A stretch of 64,000 nt of DNA from an uncultured Muribaculaceae bacterium (GTDB lineage: Bacteria > Bacteroidota > Bacteroidia > Bacteroidales > Muribaculaceae): assembly GCA_910584545.1 (NCBI GenBank), contig CAJUBC010000006.1:3476-67475 (forward strand), written 5' to 3'. Below are positions 26,448 through 34,804 of the stretch, piece by piece. The number at the start of each line of letters is the position of its first letter. Positions within the stretch are counted from its first letter, which is position 1. A program made the position numbers and the translations under genes. The notes under the pieces are model-generated. The model searched no databases and had not been told where the DNA came from. It was given only the letters and a program-made list of their open reading frames with translations.

Positions 26448-29400
26448 TTATTCTGCCGATGTCTGTTTCTCAAGGAGTCGGCGGCGCTTGCGGCGGATGT
26501 TTTTCACGCCGTTGCTTGCGAAGACGCAGTAAAGCGTGGGCACGAAGAGCAGCGTGAGGATGGTGGAGAAGGTCAGACCTCCGATCACGGCCACACCCAT
26601 CGGGCGCCAGAGCTCGGAGCCCTCGCCCGTACCAATCGCCATCGGCACCATACCGAGGATGGTGGTCAGGGTGGTCATCACAACAGGGCGTAGACGCGAG
26701 CGTCCTCCGTCGATCACGGCACGGCGTATCGACATGCCGCGCTCTCGGTTCAGCGTTATGTAGTCGATGAGCACGATACCGTTCTTCACCACGATACCGA
26801 TAAGCATGATGGCTCCGATCATCGACATGATGTTGAGCGTATGTCCGGTGATCCAGAGGATGAGGAACACTCCTGAGAACGCGAACAGAAGGGATGTCAT
26901 GATGATTCCCGGGTAGGTGAAGCTCTCGAACTGTGCGGCCATCACGATGTAGACCAGTACGATGATGAGCAGACCGAGCGAGAGCAGGTCGGAGAATGAA
27001 TCCTGCTGGTCCTCGTAGGAACCGGCGAGCTCTATCGATACTCCTGCCGGCAGATGGATGTCGGCCATCTGGGCCTGGGTGGCAGTGACGACATCACTCA
27101 TCGGCACTCCGTCGACCACGGCCGATACCGTGATGAGTCGCTCGCGGTCCTTACGCTCGATGGTAGGCGGCGTGAAGCGCTCGACTACCGTGCCCAGTTC
27201 TTTCAGACGCACTCCCTGGCCCGATGAGCCGTATATCACGATGTTCTCGATGTCGGAGATCTCCGTGCGGTTCTCGGGCGCGTACATCACCTTCACGTCA
27301 TACTCCTCGCCATCCTCGCGGTACTGTGTGGCTGTCGCGCCGTTGATGCGGTTGCGCAGGTAGAATGCCGCGGTCTGGAGGTTGATGCCGTACATGGAGA
27401 GTTTCTCGCGGTCGAAATCAACCTGGTATTCCGGCTGGTAGTCGGAGCGGGAGATACGCACGTCGGCCGTACCGTGCACTCCCTTCAGGATCTGGACGAG
27501 CATTCTCGCCACGGAGTCGGTCTCCTCGAAATCATAGCCGTAAATCTCATAGTCGAGGGTGGACTGGCCTCCCATGCCGCCGCCACCGCCGCCGACGTTC
27601 ACCTGAACCTTGCGGAAGTCGGGGTAACTCTCCTGGATATCCTTACGCATCGAGGCTGCGATCTCCTGGATGTTGCGGTCGCGCTTGTCGGAGGGAGAGA
27701 GGCGGATGTTCATGCTGATGATGTGCGGGCCGTTGTCGGAGAGCGAGGCGAACGTGTTGTCGGAGCTTGCCGGACCCACAGTGTAGGAACTCACCTCTAT
27801 CTCCGGGTATTTGCTGCGCCAGAGGCTGTCGAGCGATGATGTCACCTCCTGGGCGTATTCCACGCGCGAGCCGATAGGCAGCTGCAGGTTGACGCCGATT
27901 CGGCCGTTGTCCTGCGTCGGGAAGAACTCCGTGCCGACACCCTTCATCAGGAAGATGGAGCCTATGAAGATGCCGAGACAGATCAGGATCGTCACGGTGC
28001 GGTGGCCGACAACCGTGCGGAGAAGACGGGCATAGCCGTTGTCGAACGAGTCAAGGCCGCGGTTGATATACTTGAAGAGACCCTTGCTCGGCTTGCCGTC
28101 GTTGCGGAGCCGGAGCCACTGCGAGCAGAGCATCGGAGTGAGCGAGAGGGCGCAGGTGGTGGAGATGATCATCATGATGGTCACCATCCATCCGAGCTGG
28201 CGGAACATCACTCCGGTCATGCCGGTGACGAGCGTCAGCGGGAAGAACACCGCGATAAGCGTAAGAGTGGAGGCGATGACGGAGATGGCCACCTCGTTGG
28301 TGCCGTGTACCGCAGCCTGCTTCGGATGCGCGCCGCGTTCTATATGGGTCGTGACGTTCTCGAGCACCACGATGGCATCGTCCACCACCATGCCGATCGA
28401 TATCGAGAGGGCCGACAGCGAGATGATGTTAAGCGAGTTGCCGGTGGCGTAAAGGTATATGAACGAGGCGATGAGCGATACCGGGATGGTGATCACGATG
28501 ATGAGCGTGGCTCGCCAGCGTCCGAGGAATAAGAACACCACGAGGGTCACGAAGAGGAGGGCGTAGAGCACGGTCTCAACCAGCGAGGAGATGGTGTTTC
28601 GGATGTTGTCTGAGGTGTCGACGATCACGCCGAGCCTGATGTCGGAGGGCAGGTTCTTCTCCAGACGGGGAAGCATCTCCTTCACTTTGTCGGAGATCTG
28701 CACGGAGTTTGCGCCGCTCTGCTTCTGGATCACGATGATGGCACCCTCCTGGCCGTTGATGTACGACTGCTGGGTGCGCTCCTCGAGGCTGTCCTCCACG
28801 CGGGCCACGTCATGGAGATAGACGGTCTTCCCCTGGAAGGAGCCGACGGGTATGTCGCGCAGCTGTGACGCGTCCTCGAACTCGCCCTGCACGCGGAGTG
28901 CGTAAGTGTTGGAGCCGATGTCGAACGAGCCGCCGGGCACGTTGCGGTTCTCGGCGCCGATCACGCTGGAGAGCTGCTCCACGGTCATGTTGTAGGCTTC
29001 GAGGCGGTTGGGGTCGGCGTAGACGTGGATCTCGCGCTTTGGCGCGCCGGAGATCGACACGGTGCCGACACCGTCGATACGCGCCAGCGGGTTGGCTATG
29101 TTCTCGTCGAGGATCTTGTAGAGCCCCGGAAGACTCTCCGACGCCTGCACCGACAGCAGGCAGATAGGAATCATGTCGGTGGAGAACTTGAAGATGATCG
29201 GGTTCTGCGAATCATCTGGGAGCATCGACTCTACCATGTCCAGCTTGTCCCTGACATCGTTTGTGAGCACGTCTATGTCGTATCCGTATTCGAATTCAAG
29301 CGTTATCACCGAGGTGTTCTCGCGCGAGGTGGAGGAGATATGCTTCAGGTGCTCCACCGAGTTGAGCGCGTTCTCGAGGGGTTTGGTCACGTTCTGCTCT

Positions 29401-29576
29401 ATATCCTTGGCGCTTGCTCCGGGGTACATCGTGATCACCATGATGGTGTTCGTATCGATGTCCGGATACAGGTCGATCGGGAGCTTCGTCAGAGAGAAGA
29501 GACCCAGGATGATCACTGTCACGAACACAAGGAGCGTGGTGATCGGGCGTTTTACCGCCGAACTGTATAGACTCAT
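26448..29576 (-). CDS. RND (HAE1/AcrB-like) efflux transporter, inner membrane pump
   Basis: 1042 residues, the size and layout of AcrB/MdtB-type pumps: first transmembrane helix at residues 10-30 (PITTLLVFVTVIILGLFSL), a large periplasmic loop with NVTKPLENALNSVEHLKHISSTS, transmembrane helices 2-6 including SLSALSISIGMVVDDAIVVLENV with the proton-relay acidic residues, a second periplasmic loop with a glycine stretch (VGGGGGGMGG), and helices 8-12 (GAIMLIGIVVKNGIVLIDY). It works as a trimer with the adaptor and TolC-like channel encoded just upstream to export drugs, bile components or other amphiphiles. Substrate cannot be read from the sequence. Confidence 0.95.
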   Translation of the reverse strand: MSLYSSAVKRPITTLLVFVTVIILGLFSLTKLPIDLYPDIDTNTIMVITMYPGASAKDIEQNVTKPLENALNSVEHLKHISSTSRENTSVITLEFEYGYDIDVLTNDVRDKLDMVESMLPDDSQNPIIFKFSTDMIPICLLSVQASESLPGLYKILDENIANPLARIDGVGTVSISGAPKREIHVYADPNRLEAYNMTVEQLSSVIGAENRNVPGGSFDIGSNTYALRVQGEFEDASQLRDIPVGSFQGKTVYLHDVARVEDSLEERTQQSYINGQEGAIIVIQKQSGANSVQISDKVKEMLPRLEKNLPSDIRLGVIVDTSDNIRNTISSLVETVLYALLFVTLVVFLFLGRWRATLIIVITIPVSLIASFIYLYATGNSLNIISLSALSISIGMVVDDAIVVLENVTTHIERGAHPKQAAVHGTNEVAISVIASTLTLIAVFFPLTLVTGMTGVMFRQLGWMVTIMMIISTTCALSLTPMLCSQWLRLRNDGKPSKGLFKYINRGLDSFDNGYARLLRTVVGHRTVTILICLGIFIGSIFLMKGVGTEFFPTQDNGRIGVNLQLPIGSRVEYAQEVTSSLDSLWRSKYPEIEVSSYTVGPASSDNTFASLSDNGPHIISMNIRLSPSDKRDRNIQEIAASMRKDIQESYPDFRKVQVNVGGGGGGMGGQSTLDYEIYGYDFEETDSVARMLVQILKGVHGTADVRISRSDYQPEYQVDFDREKLSMYGINLQTAAFYLRNRINGATATQYREDGEEYDVKVMYAPENRTEISDIENIVIYGSSGQGVRLKELGTVVERFTPPTIERKDRERLITVSAVVDGVPMSDVVTATQAQMADIHLPAGVSIELAGSYEDQQDSFSDLLSLGLLIIVLVYIVMAAQFESFTYPGIIMTSLLFAFSGVFLILWITGHTLNIMSMIGAIMLIGIVVKNGIVLIDYITLNRERGMSIRRAVIDGGRSRLRPVVMTTLTTILGMVPMAIGTGEGSELWRPMGVAVIGGLTFSTILTLLFVPTLYCVFASNGVKNIRRKRRRLLEKQTSAE

Positions 29577-29654
29577 CTGAATAAGTTTATTCTTGTCGTC
29601 AGGCTGCGTGCCTGCGCGTTTGTTTCTATTCGTCAGGCGTGGGCCTGCGCGGTA
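29577..29654. repeat. Tandem pair of small hairpins between adaptor and pump genes
   Basis: Two similar segments each start CGTCAGGC and end CCTGCGCG (near 29597-29618 and 29631-29652); each can form a CAGGC/GCCTG stem. They may tune expression or stability between the adaptor and pump coding regions of the operon mRNA. Confidence 0.45.
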
Positions 29655-30713
29655 TTATTTAGCTATGTTCACTTTTGCGCCGTTGGAGAGCTGCGCGTGG
29701 CCGTTCACCACCACCTGCGCGCCCGACTCCACGCCGGAGATGAGCTCGTAGCGGTCGCCGAGCCTCTGGCCTAATTCCACCTTGCTGTACTTCACCGTGC
29801 CGTCTTTCTGATATACGTACACATAGTGGTTGCCTGACCCCTGCTGCTTCACCACGGCCTTGTCGGGCACGACCACGCGGTCGGCCTTGCCGAGGTTGAG
29901 GTGAACGCGTCCGAACATGCCGGGGAGGATCTTGCCGCCGGGGTTGGGAAGTGTTATCTCCACGCCGAAGGTGCGGGTGGCTGCGTCGACGGTAGGCATG
30001 ATGGCGGCCACGCGTCCCAGGAAGGTCTCGTCGCCGTAGGTGTCGAAGGTTACGGTTGCCGGCATTCCTTTGGTGATTCGGGGCAGCTCGCTCTCTGTGG
30101 CGTTGATCACGATCTTGACGGGATTGGTGCGGGCCACTGTGAGGATCGGAGACTGGCCGGGCATGTCGCCCGGGTCATAGTTGCGTTTGGTTACCACTCC
30201 CGAGATGGGCGATGTGAGCACGGTGTTCTCTCGGGCGTTGCGCAGGGCGCGCTGCGCCGTGGCGAGGGCGTTCTTGGCGTTGATGAGCTGTATCTCCATC
30301 TGGTCTACCTGCTGCTTGGTGCCGCCGCCTATCTTGTAGAGCTCGAGGGCGCGGTTGTAGTTCACCTCGATATTCTTGAGGCTTGCCTTGGCGTTGTCCA
30401 CCTGTGTCTCGTAGCTGAAGAGGCTCACGTCGTCGAGCACCACGAGGCGCTGCCCCTTGCTGACGTTCTGGCCTTCGTCCACGAGTATCTGCTTGATGCG
30501 GGTGGGGGTGGATGATACTATGTTGTTGAACACTTCAGGCTCCACAGTGGCTGTGTACTGGGCGTCCTGGTTCACGGTTTCGTTGTGTACAGTCTGGAGC
30601 CGTACTGTCGGCACTGTCTCCGTATTGGCTGTCTCTTCGGCTTTCTTGCCGCCGCCGTTGCATCCGGCAAGCACCAGAAGCGAGAGGAGCGGGAGGATAA
30701 ACTGTTTTTTCAT
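29655..30713 (-). CDS. RND efflux periplasmic adaptor (membrane fusion) lipoprotein
   Basis: 352 residues; lipoprotein signal ending at Cys18 (LLVLAGC). Barrel-sandwich/lipoyl halves flank an alpha-helical hairpin (QVDNAKASLKNIEVNYNRALELYKIGGGTKQQVDQMEIQLINAKNALATA split over two helices), with LVDEGQNVSKGQRLVVLDD and SPISGVVTKRNYDPGDMPG marking the biotinyl-lipoyl domain, followed by the beta-barrel and membrane-proximal domains. It couples the pump to the outer-membrane channel. It starts 14 bases after the TolC-like gene; 78 bases before the pump gene carry two small CAGGC...GCCTG hairpins. Confidence 0.93.
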   Translation of the reverse strand: MKKQFILPLLSLLVLAGCNGGGKKAEETANTETVPTVRLQTVHNETVNQDAQYTATVEPEVFNNIVSSTPTRIKQILVDEGQNVSKGQRLVVLDDVSLFSYETQVDNAKASLKNIEVNYNRALELYKIGGGTKQQVDQMEIQLINAKNALATAQRALRNARENTVLTSPISGVVTKRNYDPGDMPGQSPILTVARTNPVKIVINATESELPRITKGMPATVTFDTYGDETFLGRVAAIMPTVDAATRTFGVEITLPNPGGKILPGMFGRVHLNLGKADRVVVPDKAVVKQQGSGNHYVYVYQKDGTVKYSKVELGQRLGDRYELISGVESGAQVVVNGHAQLSNGAKVNIAK

Positions 30714-30727
30714 GAGTTTGTATGGTC

Positions 30728-32089
30728 TTATTTTGCGGTATTGTACTGTGCGATTCCGAGAGCGTCCTCGCGGCCGAGGAGCGTGTCGAGTTCGCTGGTC
30801 GACACAAGGTAGTTGTATATGGCCTGCAGGTACGCGAGCTGTGCCGAGGTGTTGGCGAGCTCCGCGTCGCGCAGGTCGAGGTAGGAGGCCGCTCCTATCT
30901 CGAAGCTTTTCTGCATTATCTCATTGGCCTTGGCTGCCTGACGCACGCCTTCCTCGCTCGAGGAGATCTGGCGCACCTCCTTGTCGATGTTGTCGAGTGC
31001 GAGTCTCACCTGCATCCTCAGCGCGCTCTCCGCATTCTCGCGGTTGAGCTGCAGTTCCTTATACTGTATCTCGGCCTGTTTCACTGCATTGAGACGTCCG
31101 AGACCGTTGAATATCGGCACTGAGAGCGCCAACGAGACGGTTGAGTAGGGGTTGAAGCGCTGATCGCGGAAGGCGTTGCCGGAGCTCATCGCGTTCCAGT
31201 TCATATTGTAGGTTGCCGCGAGCGATGGAATCCATGCGAACTTCTTGAGCGTGAGATTCTGCTTGAGTAGTTTGTCCTGGATGGCGAGGGTGCGCATAGT
31301 GGTGTTGTCCTTGAGCGACATGCCGGAGGCTCCGAGCGAGTATCCGTACATCTCGCGCTGCATGTCGCGGAGCGTCACGTCGGGACGTATCTCCACGGCA
31401 TCGTCCATTCCCATCAGCACCTTGAGCTGGAGCGCGCACTGACGGATGGCGATGTCGGCCTGCAGGAGTTCCGGCTCGAGGTTCTTGACTGCCACCGAGG
31501 TGCGTAGCACATCGTACTCCGATGCGGTACCGGCGGCGAACTGCTTCTTGTATATATCGGCGTTGGTGATTGCCACGTCATAGTTGGCTCGGACCACGTC
31601 TCGCGAGGCGATGGCAAGAAGCCAGGAGTAGTATGCCTTGTTCACGTTGTTGACCATGTCGAGCCGCGAGCCGCGCGCCTCTTCGAGCGTGGCGAGGATC
31701 TGGGTATCGCTTATCTGAATCGCTTTCCAGAGGGTGGCGTTCACTAAGGGCATCGCGGCGCTGAACCCGAGGTTCCATACGTTGTCGGTACCCATCTTGA
31801 ACTGCTGTGACTGTCCCCCCATGTTCATGGAGATGGTCTGTAGCTCTATGGCGCGCTGGTACGCCGCCTGGAAGTCGATGGATGGATAGAGGCTGCCGGT
31901 GGTCTCGCGTCTCGCGTAGACCATCCGCTTCACTTCCAGGTCTGCCACCTTGATGGTGGGGTTCTCACTGAGTGCTATCTCCACGCATTTGTTGCGTGAA
32001 AGCGTCAGCGTGTCCTGCATGGCGTACGAAGTCCCGGTGAACAGGAGGGCCGTAAGCAACGCCGTGAGAAATCTTGTTGATGATGTCAT
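30728..32089 (-). CDS. TolC-family outer membrane efflux channel
   Basis: 453 residues with a signal peptide ending near TSYAMQ. The two internally repeated OEP halves are visible: LTLSRNKCVEIALSENPTIKVADLEV ... ARRETTGSLYPSIDF, and later NLTLKKFAWIPSLAATYNM ... VSLALSVPIFNGLGRLNAVKQAE, ending YLDLRDAELANTSAQLAYLQAIYNYLVSTSELDTLLG. It forms the trimeric outer-membrane exit duct of the pump. Encoded 16 bases after the TetR gene, first structural gene of the operon. Confidence 0.93.
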   Translation of the reverse strand: MTSSTRFLTALLTALLFTGTSYAMQDTLTLSRNKCVEIALSENPTIKVADLEVKRMVYARRETTGSLYPSIDFQAAYQRAIELQTISMNMGGQSQQFKMGTDNVWNLGFSAAMPLVNATLWKAIQISDTQILATLEEARGSRLDMVNNVNKAYYSWLLAIASRDVVRANYDVAITNADIYKKQFAAGTASEYDVLRTSVAVKNLEPELLQADIAIRQCALQLKVLMGMDDAVEIRPDVTLRDMQREMYGYSLGASGMSLKDNTTMRTLAIQDKLLKQNLTLKKFAWIPSLAATYNMNWNAMSSGNAFRDQRFNPYSTVSLALSVPIFNGLGRLNAVKQAEIQYKELQLNRENAESALRMQVRLALDNIDKEVRQISSSEEGVRQAAKANEIMQKSFEIGAASYLDLRDAELANTSAQLAYLQAIYNYLVSTSELDTLLGREDALGIAQYNTAK

Positions 32090-32105
32090 GACTCTTATTT
32101 TGATT

Positions 32106-32840
32106 TTATCCTTGTTTTCTTAAGTCTGTTGCGGAATTGTTCGTGACCTTATTCCGCAGGCTGGAATCGCCTCTCTCTTTCTGAGATTTGTCAAGTATCA
32201 CTGCGGGAGTGTGCGGGCTTATGAACCTGTGGCTGATTTTGTCGAGCTGGTACATGCCCTTGTGTGAGGCGATGCAGCGGAGGAAGCCGATGCCGATGGT
32301 GCCGAGAGCTTCTCCGAGACTTATTCCGGCCGGGAAGAATTCCTCCATGCGCTTGAGGCTTTCCATCTGCACGCGTACCATATCGATCGTGACGGGATAG
32401 TTCACGTCGGTACGGAACACTCCCTGACGGACCCCTTCCTGGCATGCTTCGAGCATATATTTCGAGAAATGGGCCGATGATTCGTATTTGTCTCGCAGCG
32501 CGTGGTAGCGTACGTCCATGTCGAAGAAGAATTTGGGATTGACCTCGCTTATGAATTCTATGTGGTACAGAAACACATTGGCGATGGCTTCCATCATGTT
32601 GGCCGTGCGGCTCACGATCTCCTTGATCTTGGCTCCGTGTATTGTGCGGTGGCTGACGATCACTTCTGCCAGCATCTCGTCTTTGCTTCCGAATATCTCG
32701 TAAAGGGTACGTTTGGACATGCCGAGGCGCTGGGCTACGTAGTCCATCGTCGTGGCCTTAGGTCCCTTCCGGATTATGATGGAGAATATCGCGGCTACAA
32801 GACCGTCGTATTGCTCCTTGGTTAAATCTGTCTTCTGCAT
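32106..32840 (-). CDS. TetR family regulator of the efflux operon
   Basis: 244 residues from the ATG at 32840; an ATG at 32894 would add 18 residues of poor conservation. The HTH domain occupies about residues 8-55 (GLVAAIFSIIIRKGPKATTMDYVAQRLGMSKRTLYEIFGSKDEML in family layout), with the recognition motif SKRTLYEIFGSK. The C-terminal two thirds are helical with a hydrophobic ligand pocket and a basic/polar tail. It is the first gene of the regulator-TolC-adaptor-pump-PG0541 operon and probably represses it, binding the palindromes found just upstream and being released by a pump substrate. Confidence 0.85.
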   Translation of the reverse strand: MQKTDLTKEQYDGLVAAIFSIIIRKGPKATTMDYVAQRLGMSKRTLYEIFGSKDEMLAEVIVSHRTIHGAKIKEIVSRTANMMEAIANVFLYHIEFISEVNPKFFFDMDVRYHALRDKYESSAHFSKYMLEACQEGVRQGVFRTDVNYPVTIDMVRVQMESLKRMEEFFPAGISLGEALGTIGIGFLRCIASHKGMYQLDKISHRFISPHTPAVILDKSQKERGDSSLRNKVTNNSATDLRKQG

Positions 32841-32903
32841 CTTGATGGTTCTGTCGTTGATCGCTTTCTCGGTCTCTTCCCCTGATCCTTTCATCCGGAG
32901 ATG

Positions 32904-32927
32904 GCTTCATATATATCTTCATATATA
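32904..32927. promoter_or_regulatory. Direct/inverted AT-rich repeat in the efflux leader
   Basis: Two CTTCATATATA units lie in tandem 12 bases apart; they also form the inverted pair TATATAT (32910-32916) and ATATATA (32921-32927) around CTTC. It is a second possible regulator-binding site or an mRNA hairpin. Confidence 0.4.
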
Positions 32928-32948
32928 AAGTGTAATCCGGGAAATAGG

Positions 32949-32959
32949 ACCGTTACGGT
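32949..32959. promoter_or_regulatory. Candidate TetR operator palindrome at the start site
   Basis: ACCGTTACGGT is a perfect 11-bp palindrome with a central T lying at about +4 to +14 from the predicted start. It is well placed for repression by the TetR protein encoded immediately downstream. Confidence 0.45.
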
Positions 32960-32968
32960 TTCGGGTTG

Positions 32969-32999
32969 CAAAATTAATAAAAAACTCAAAAACCGCAAA
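32969..32999 (-). promoter_or_regulatory. Promoter of the tetR-efflux operon
   Basis: Reading the minus strand, TTTG at 32999-32996, a 19-nt spacer, then TAATTTTG at 32976-32969 match the Bacteroidetes consensus exactly. Predicted transcription start is near 32962, about 120 nt before the favoured start codon. Confidence 0.7.
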
Positions 33000-33122
33000 A
33001 CGTTTTTTGAGTTTTTTGCATTCCTCCCAATCGTGTGGTCGATTTCCATTAATGACGCTATTGCACTTTTCTCTGCAATTTAGGTGCTCTTAAAAAATGT
33101 TTGCATATTTTAATAATAATTT

Positions 33123-33154
33123 TTTGGATATTTGGAAACAATTATGTTACTTTG
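33123..33154 (+). promoter_or_regulatory. Promoter of the T9SS cargo cluster
   Basis: TTTG at 33123-33126, a 20-nt spacer, then TTACTTTG at 33147-33154 (one mismatch to TAnnTTTG). The start site would lie about 100 nt before the ATG at 33263. Confidence 0.6.
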
Positions 33155-33262
33155 CAACCGAAAAACCGGCTTCTACGTCTGCGTCTGTCCGCGGTCATCC
33201 GCGAAGACCGGAATTATCAATCCAATGCCTTATACAACAACTTTAAAACAGTATTATACAAC

Positions 33263-34711
33263 ATGCAATCGAGATTACTATTATCAGCAGTTCTTGCATC
33301 CGGAGTCGTGACAGCCGGAGCAGCAGAGTTCTACACCACCGATAAGCTCGGTGAAGTCTATGGAGTGTCCGATAACGGAAGATATGCCGCTATCGCCGAC
33401 ATAGAGAATCAGGTCTCCTATCTCTGGGATTCCGAGAATCCGACGGAGTTCACACTTCTGGAAGGTCTCTATGCGAAGTCGGAGGCATACGATGTCTCTG
33501 ACGGCGGTATGATCGTCGGCTCGGTATACAATGCCGGCAAATGGATTCCAGCCTACACCGACGAGAACGGCGACTGGCAGCTCCTCCCCGTGACCGCGAA
33601 CTTCATCAATATCGGGTACGCGACCAACGTGACTCCCGACGGCAGCATAATCGTTGGCTATATGACCGACAAGGATCCCGATCCAATGAATTCGTCCGGC
33701 AAGCGCAACTATCCCTGCAAGTGGACCAAAGGTGCCGACGGCAGCTGGGAGCTCACCTCCTACAACACTATCGATATCCCTGACCATCAGGGTTTCTTCA
33801 CTACCTGCTTCCTCCAGAAGGACGGGCATGAAATCATCGGCGGATATGTCTTCACCAACTGGGGCGGCGTGACCAACGTGCTCCTCGTGGACGGCGAGCT
33901 CAAGATCTGGAACAAGATGGAGTGGCGAATGAATCCCTGGATATACAAAGGCAAGTATGAGGGTACCGACGAGAACGGCAAGCAGATCTGGCTCGACGAT
34001 CCCAACGACCCCCGCGTGAACAAGTATCCCGAGGCGTATATCGACGGTTTCTACGAGGGCAACGGTGGAGAGGAGGATATGTTCTCCGGCGCGTTCTTCG
34101 ATTGCGATCAGTTCGGTAACTTCTTCGGAAGCCGCACACAGGTGCGCGATGTGCAGGATGACGGCACGGGCCGCCTTCTCCACGGCGCTTCCTATTATGA
34201 TTTCAACAACGACAAATTCTATGATTACAACGGCGAGGATCCTACTCTCGGCAAGCAGAAAGCCTTCAGCACCGGTCTCGGCAAAGACTATATCTTCCTT
34301 GGCGGCGACAAGGTGCTCGTAGACGGAAAAGAGGAATCCATGACCAAAAAATGGGGCTTTTCCTCAAACCAGACCATTACCGGAGTGATGAAGCGTTCCG
34401 CTGACGGAAAAGTACTCGGAGGCATCACTCAGGAGTTGAATCCCGCTACCGGAGAATACCAGTACAGTCCCTTCATGCTCATTCTTGACGAGCCTCTCAT
34501 CACCCTTGTCGGTGTGGAGAATGTCGAAGGCGAGTCTACCACGGTGGGAATTTCCACAGAGCCCGGTATGATTCGCGTGTTTGGCGCGTCGGAGGTCGCT
34601 GTATATGACCTCAATGGCCGTCTCGTGGGCAATTCCGGCGCCAACGCGGTAGCTCCCGGTATCTACGTGGTCAAGGCTGACGGAACGACTCGGAAAGTCG
34701 CTGTCAAGTAA
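33263..34711 (+). CDS. Secreted beta-propeller-like protein with T9SS type A sorting domain
   Basis: 482 residues from the ATG at 33263, which gives a clean signal peptide (LLLSAVLASGVVTAGAAEF). The body carries repeated HAF-like units (YGVSDNGRYAAIAD, YDVSDGGMIVGSVYNAGKWIPAYTDENG, NVTPDGSIIVGYM, SADGKVLGGIT), a pattern seen in beta-propeller proteins. The last 60 residues (VAVYDLNGRLVGNSG ... APGIYVVKADGTTRKVAVK) form the conserved T9SS type A C-terminal domain, which targets cargo across the outer membrane for surface attachment or release. Function beyond secretion is unknown. First gene of a four-gene cargo cluster. Confidence 0.75.
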   Translation: MQSRLLLSAVLASGVVTAGAAEFYTTDKLGEVYGVSDNGRYAAIADIENQVSYLWDSENPTEFTLLEGLYAKSEAYDVSDGGMIVGSVYNAGKWIPAYTDENGDWQLLPVTANFINIGYATNVTPDGSIIVGYMTDKDPDPMNSSGKRNYPCKWTKGADGSWELTSYNTIDIPDHQGFFTTCFLQKDGHEIIGGYVFTNWGGVTNVLLVDGELKIWNKMEWRMNPWIYKGKYEGTDENGKQIWLDDPNDPRVNKYPEAYIDGFYEGNGGEEDMFSGAFFDCDQFGNFFGSRTQVRDVQDDGTGRLLHGASYYDFNNDKFYDYNGEDPTLGKQKAFSTGLGKDYIFLGGDKVLVDGKEESMTKKWGFSSNQTITGVMKRSADGKVLGGITQELNPATGEYQYSPFMLILDEPLITLVGVENVEGESTTVGISTEPGMIRVFGASEVAVYDLNGRLVGNSGANAVAPGIYVVKADGTTRKVAVK

Positions 34712-34713
34712 GC

Positions 34714-34759
34714 GGCCTGATTCAGGCCATGTCTTGTCGGTATCGTGGGTCATGATACC
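34714..34759 (+). terminator. Tandem hairpins after the first cargo gene
   Basis: GGCCTG-ATT-CAGGCC (34714-34728) and GGTATC / GATACC (34739-34744 with 34754-34759) form two perfect small stems in the gap before the next ATG. There is no strong T-run; they may attenuate or stabilise the transcript. Confidence 0.4.
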
Positions 34760-34804
34760 GGATAAGTCTTGAAAATTTGTAATAATCTCCTCAAATCCTC
34801 AAAA

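Larger units (their letters stand above)
32841..33262. other. Divergent intergenic region, efflux operon / T9SS cargo cluster
   Basis: 422 bp, AT-rich. It contains the minus-strand efflux promoter with its operator-like repeats and the plus-strand promoter for the downstream cargo gene. No additional gene is recognised in either strand. Confidence 0.7.
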
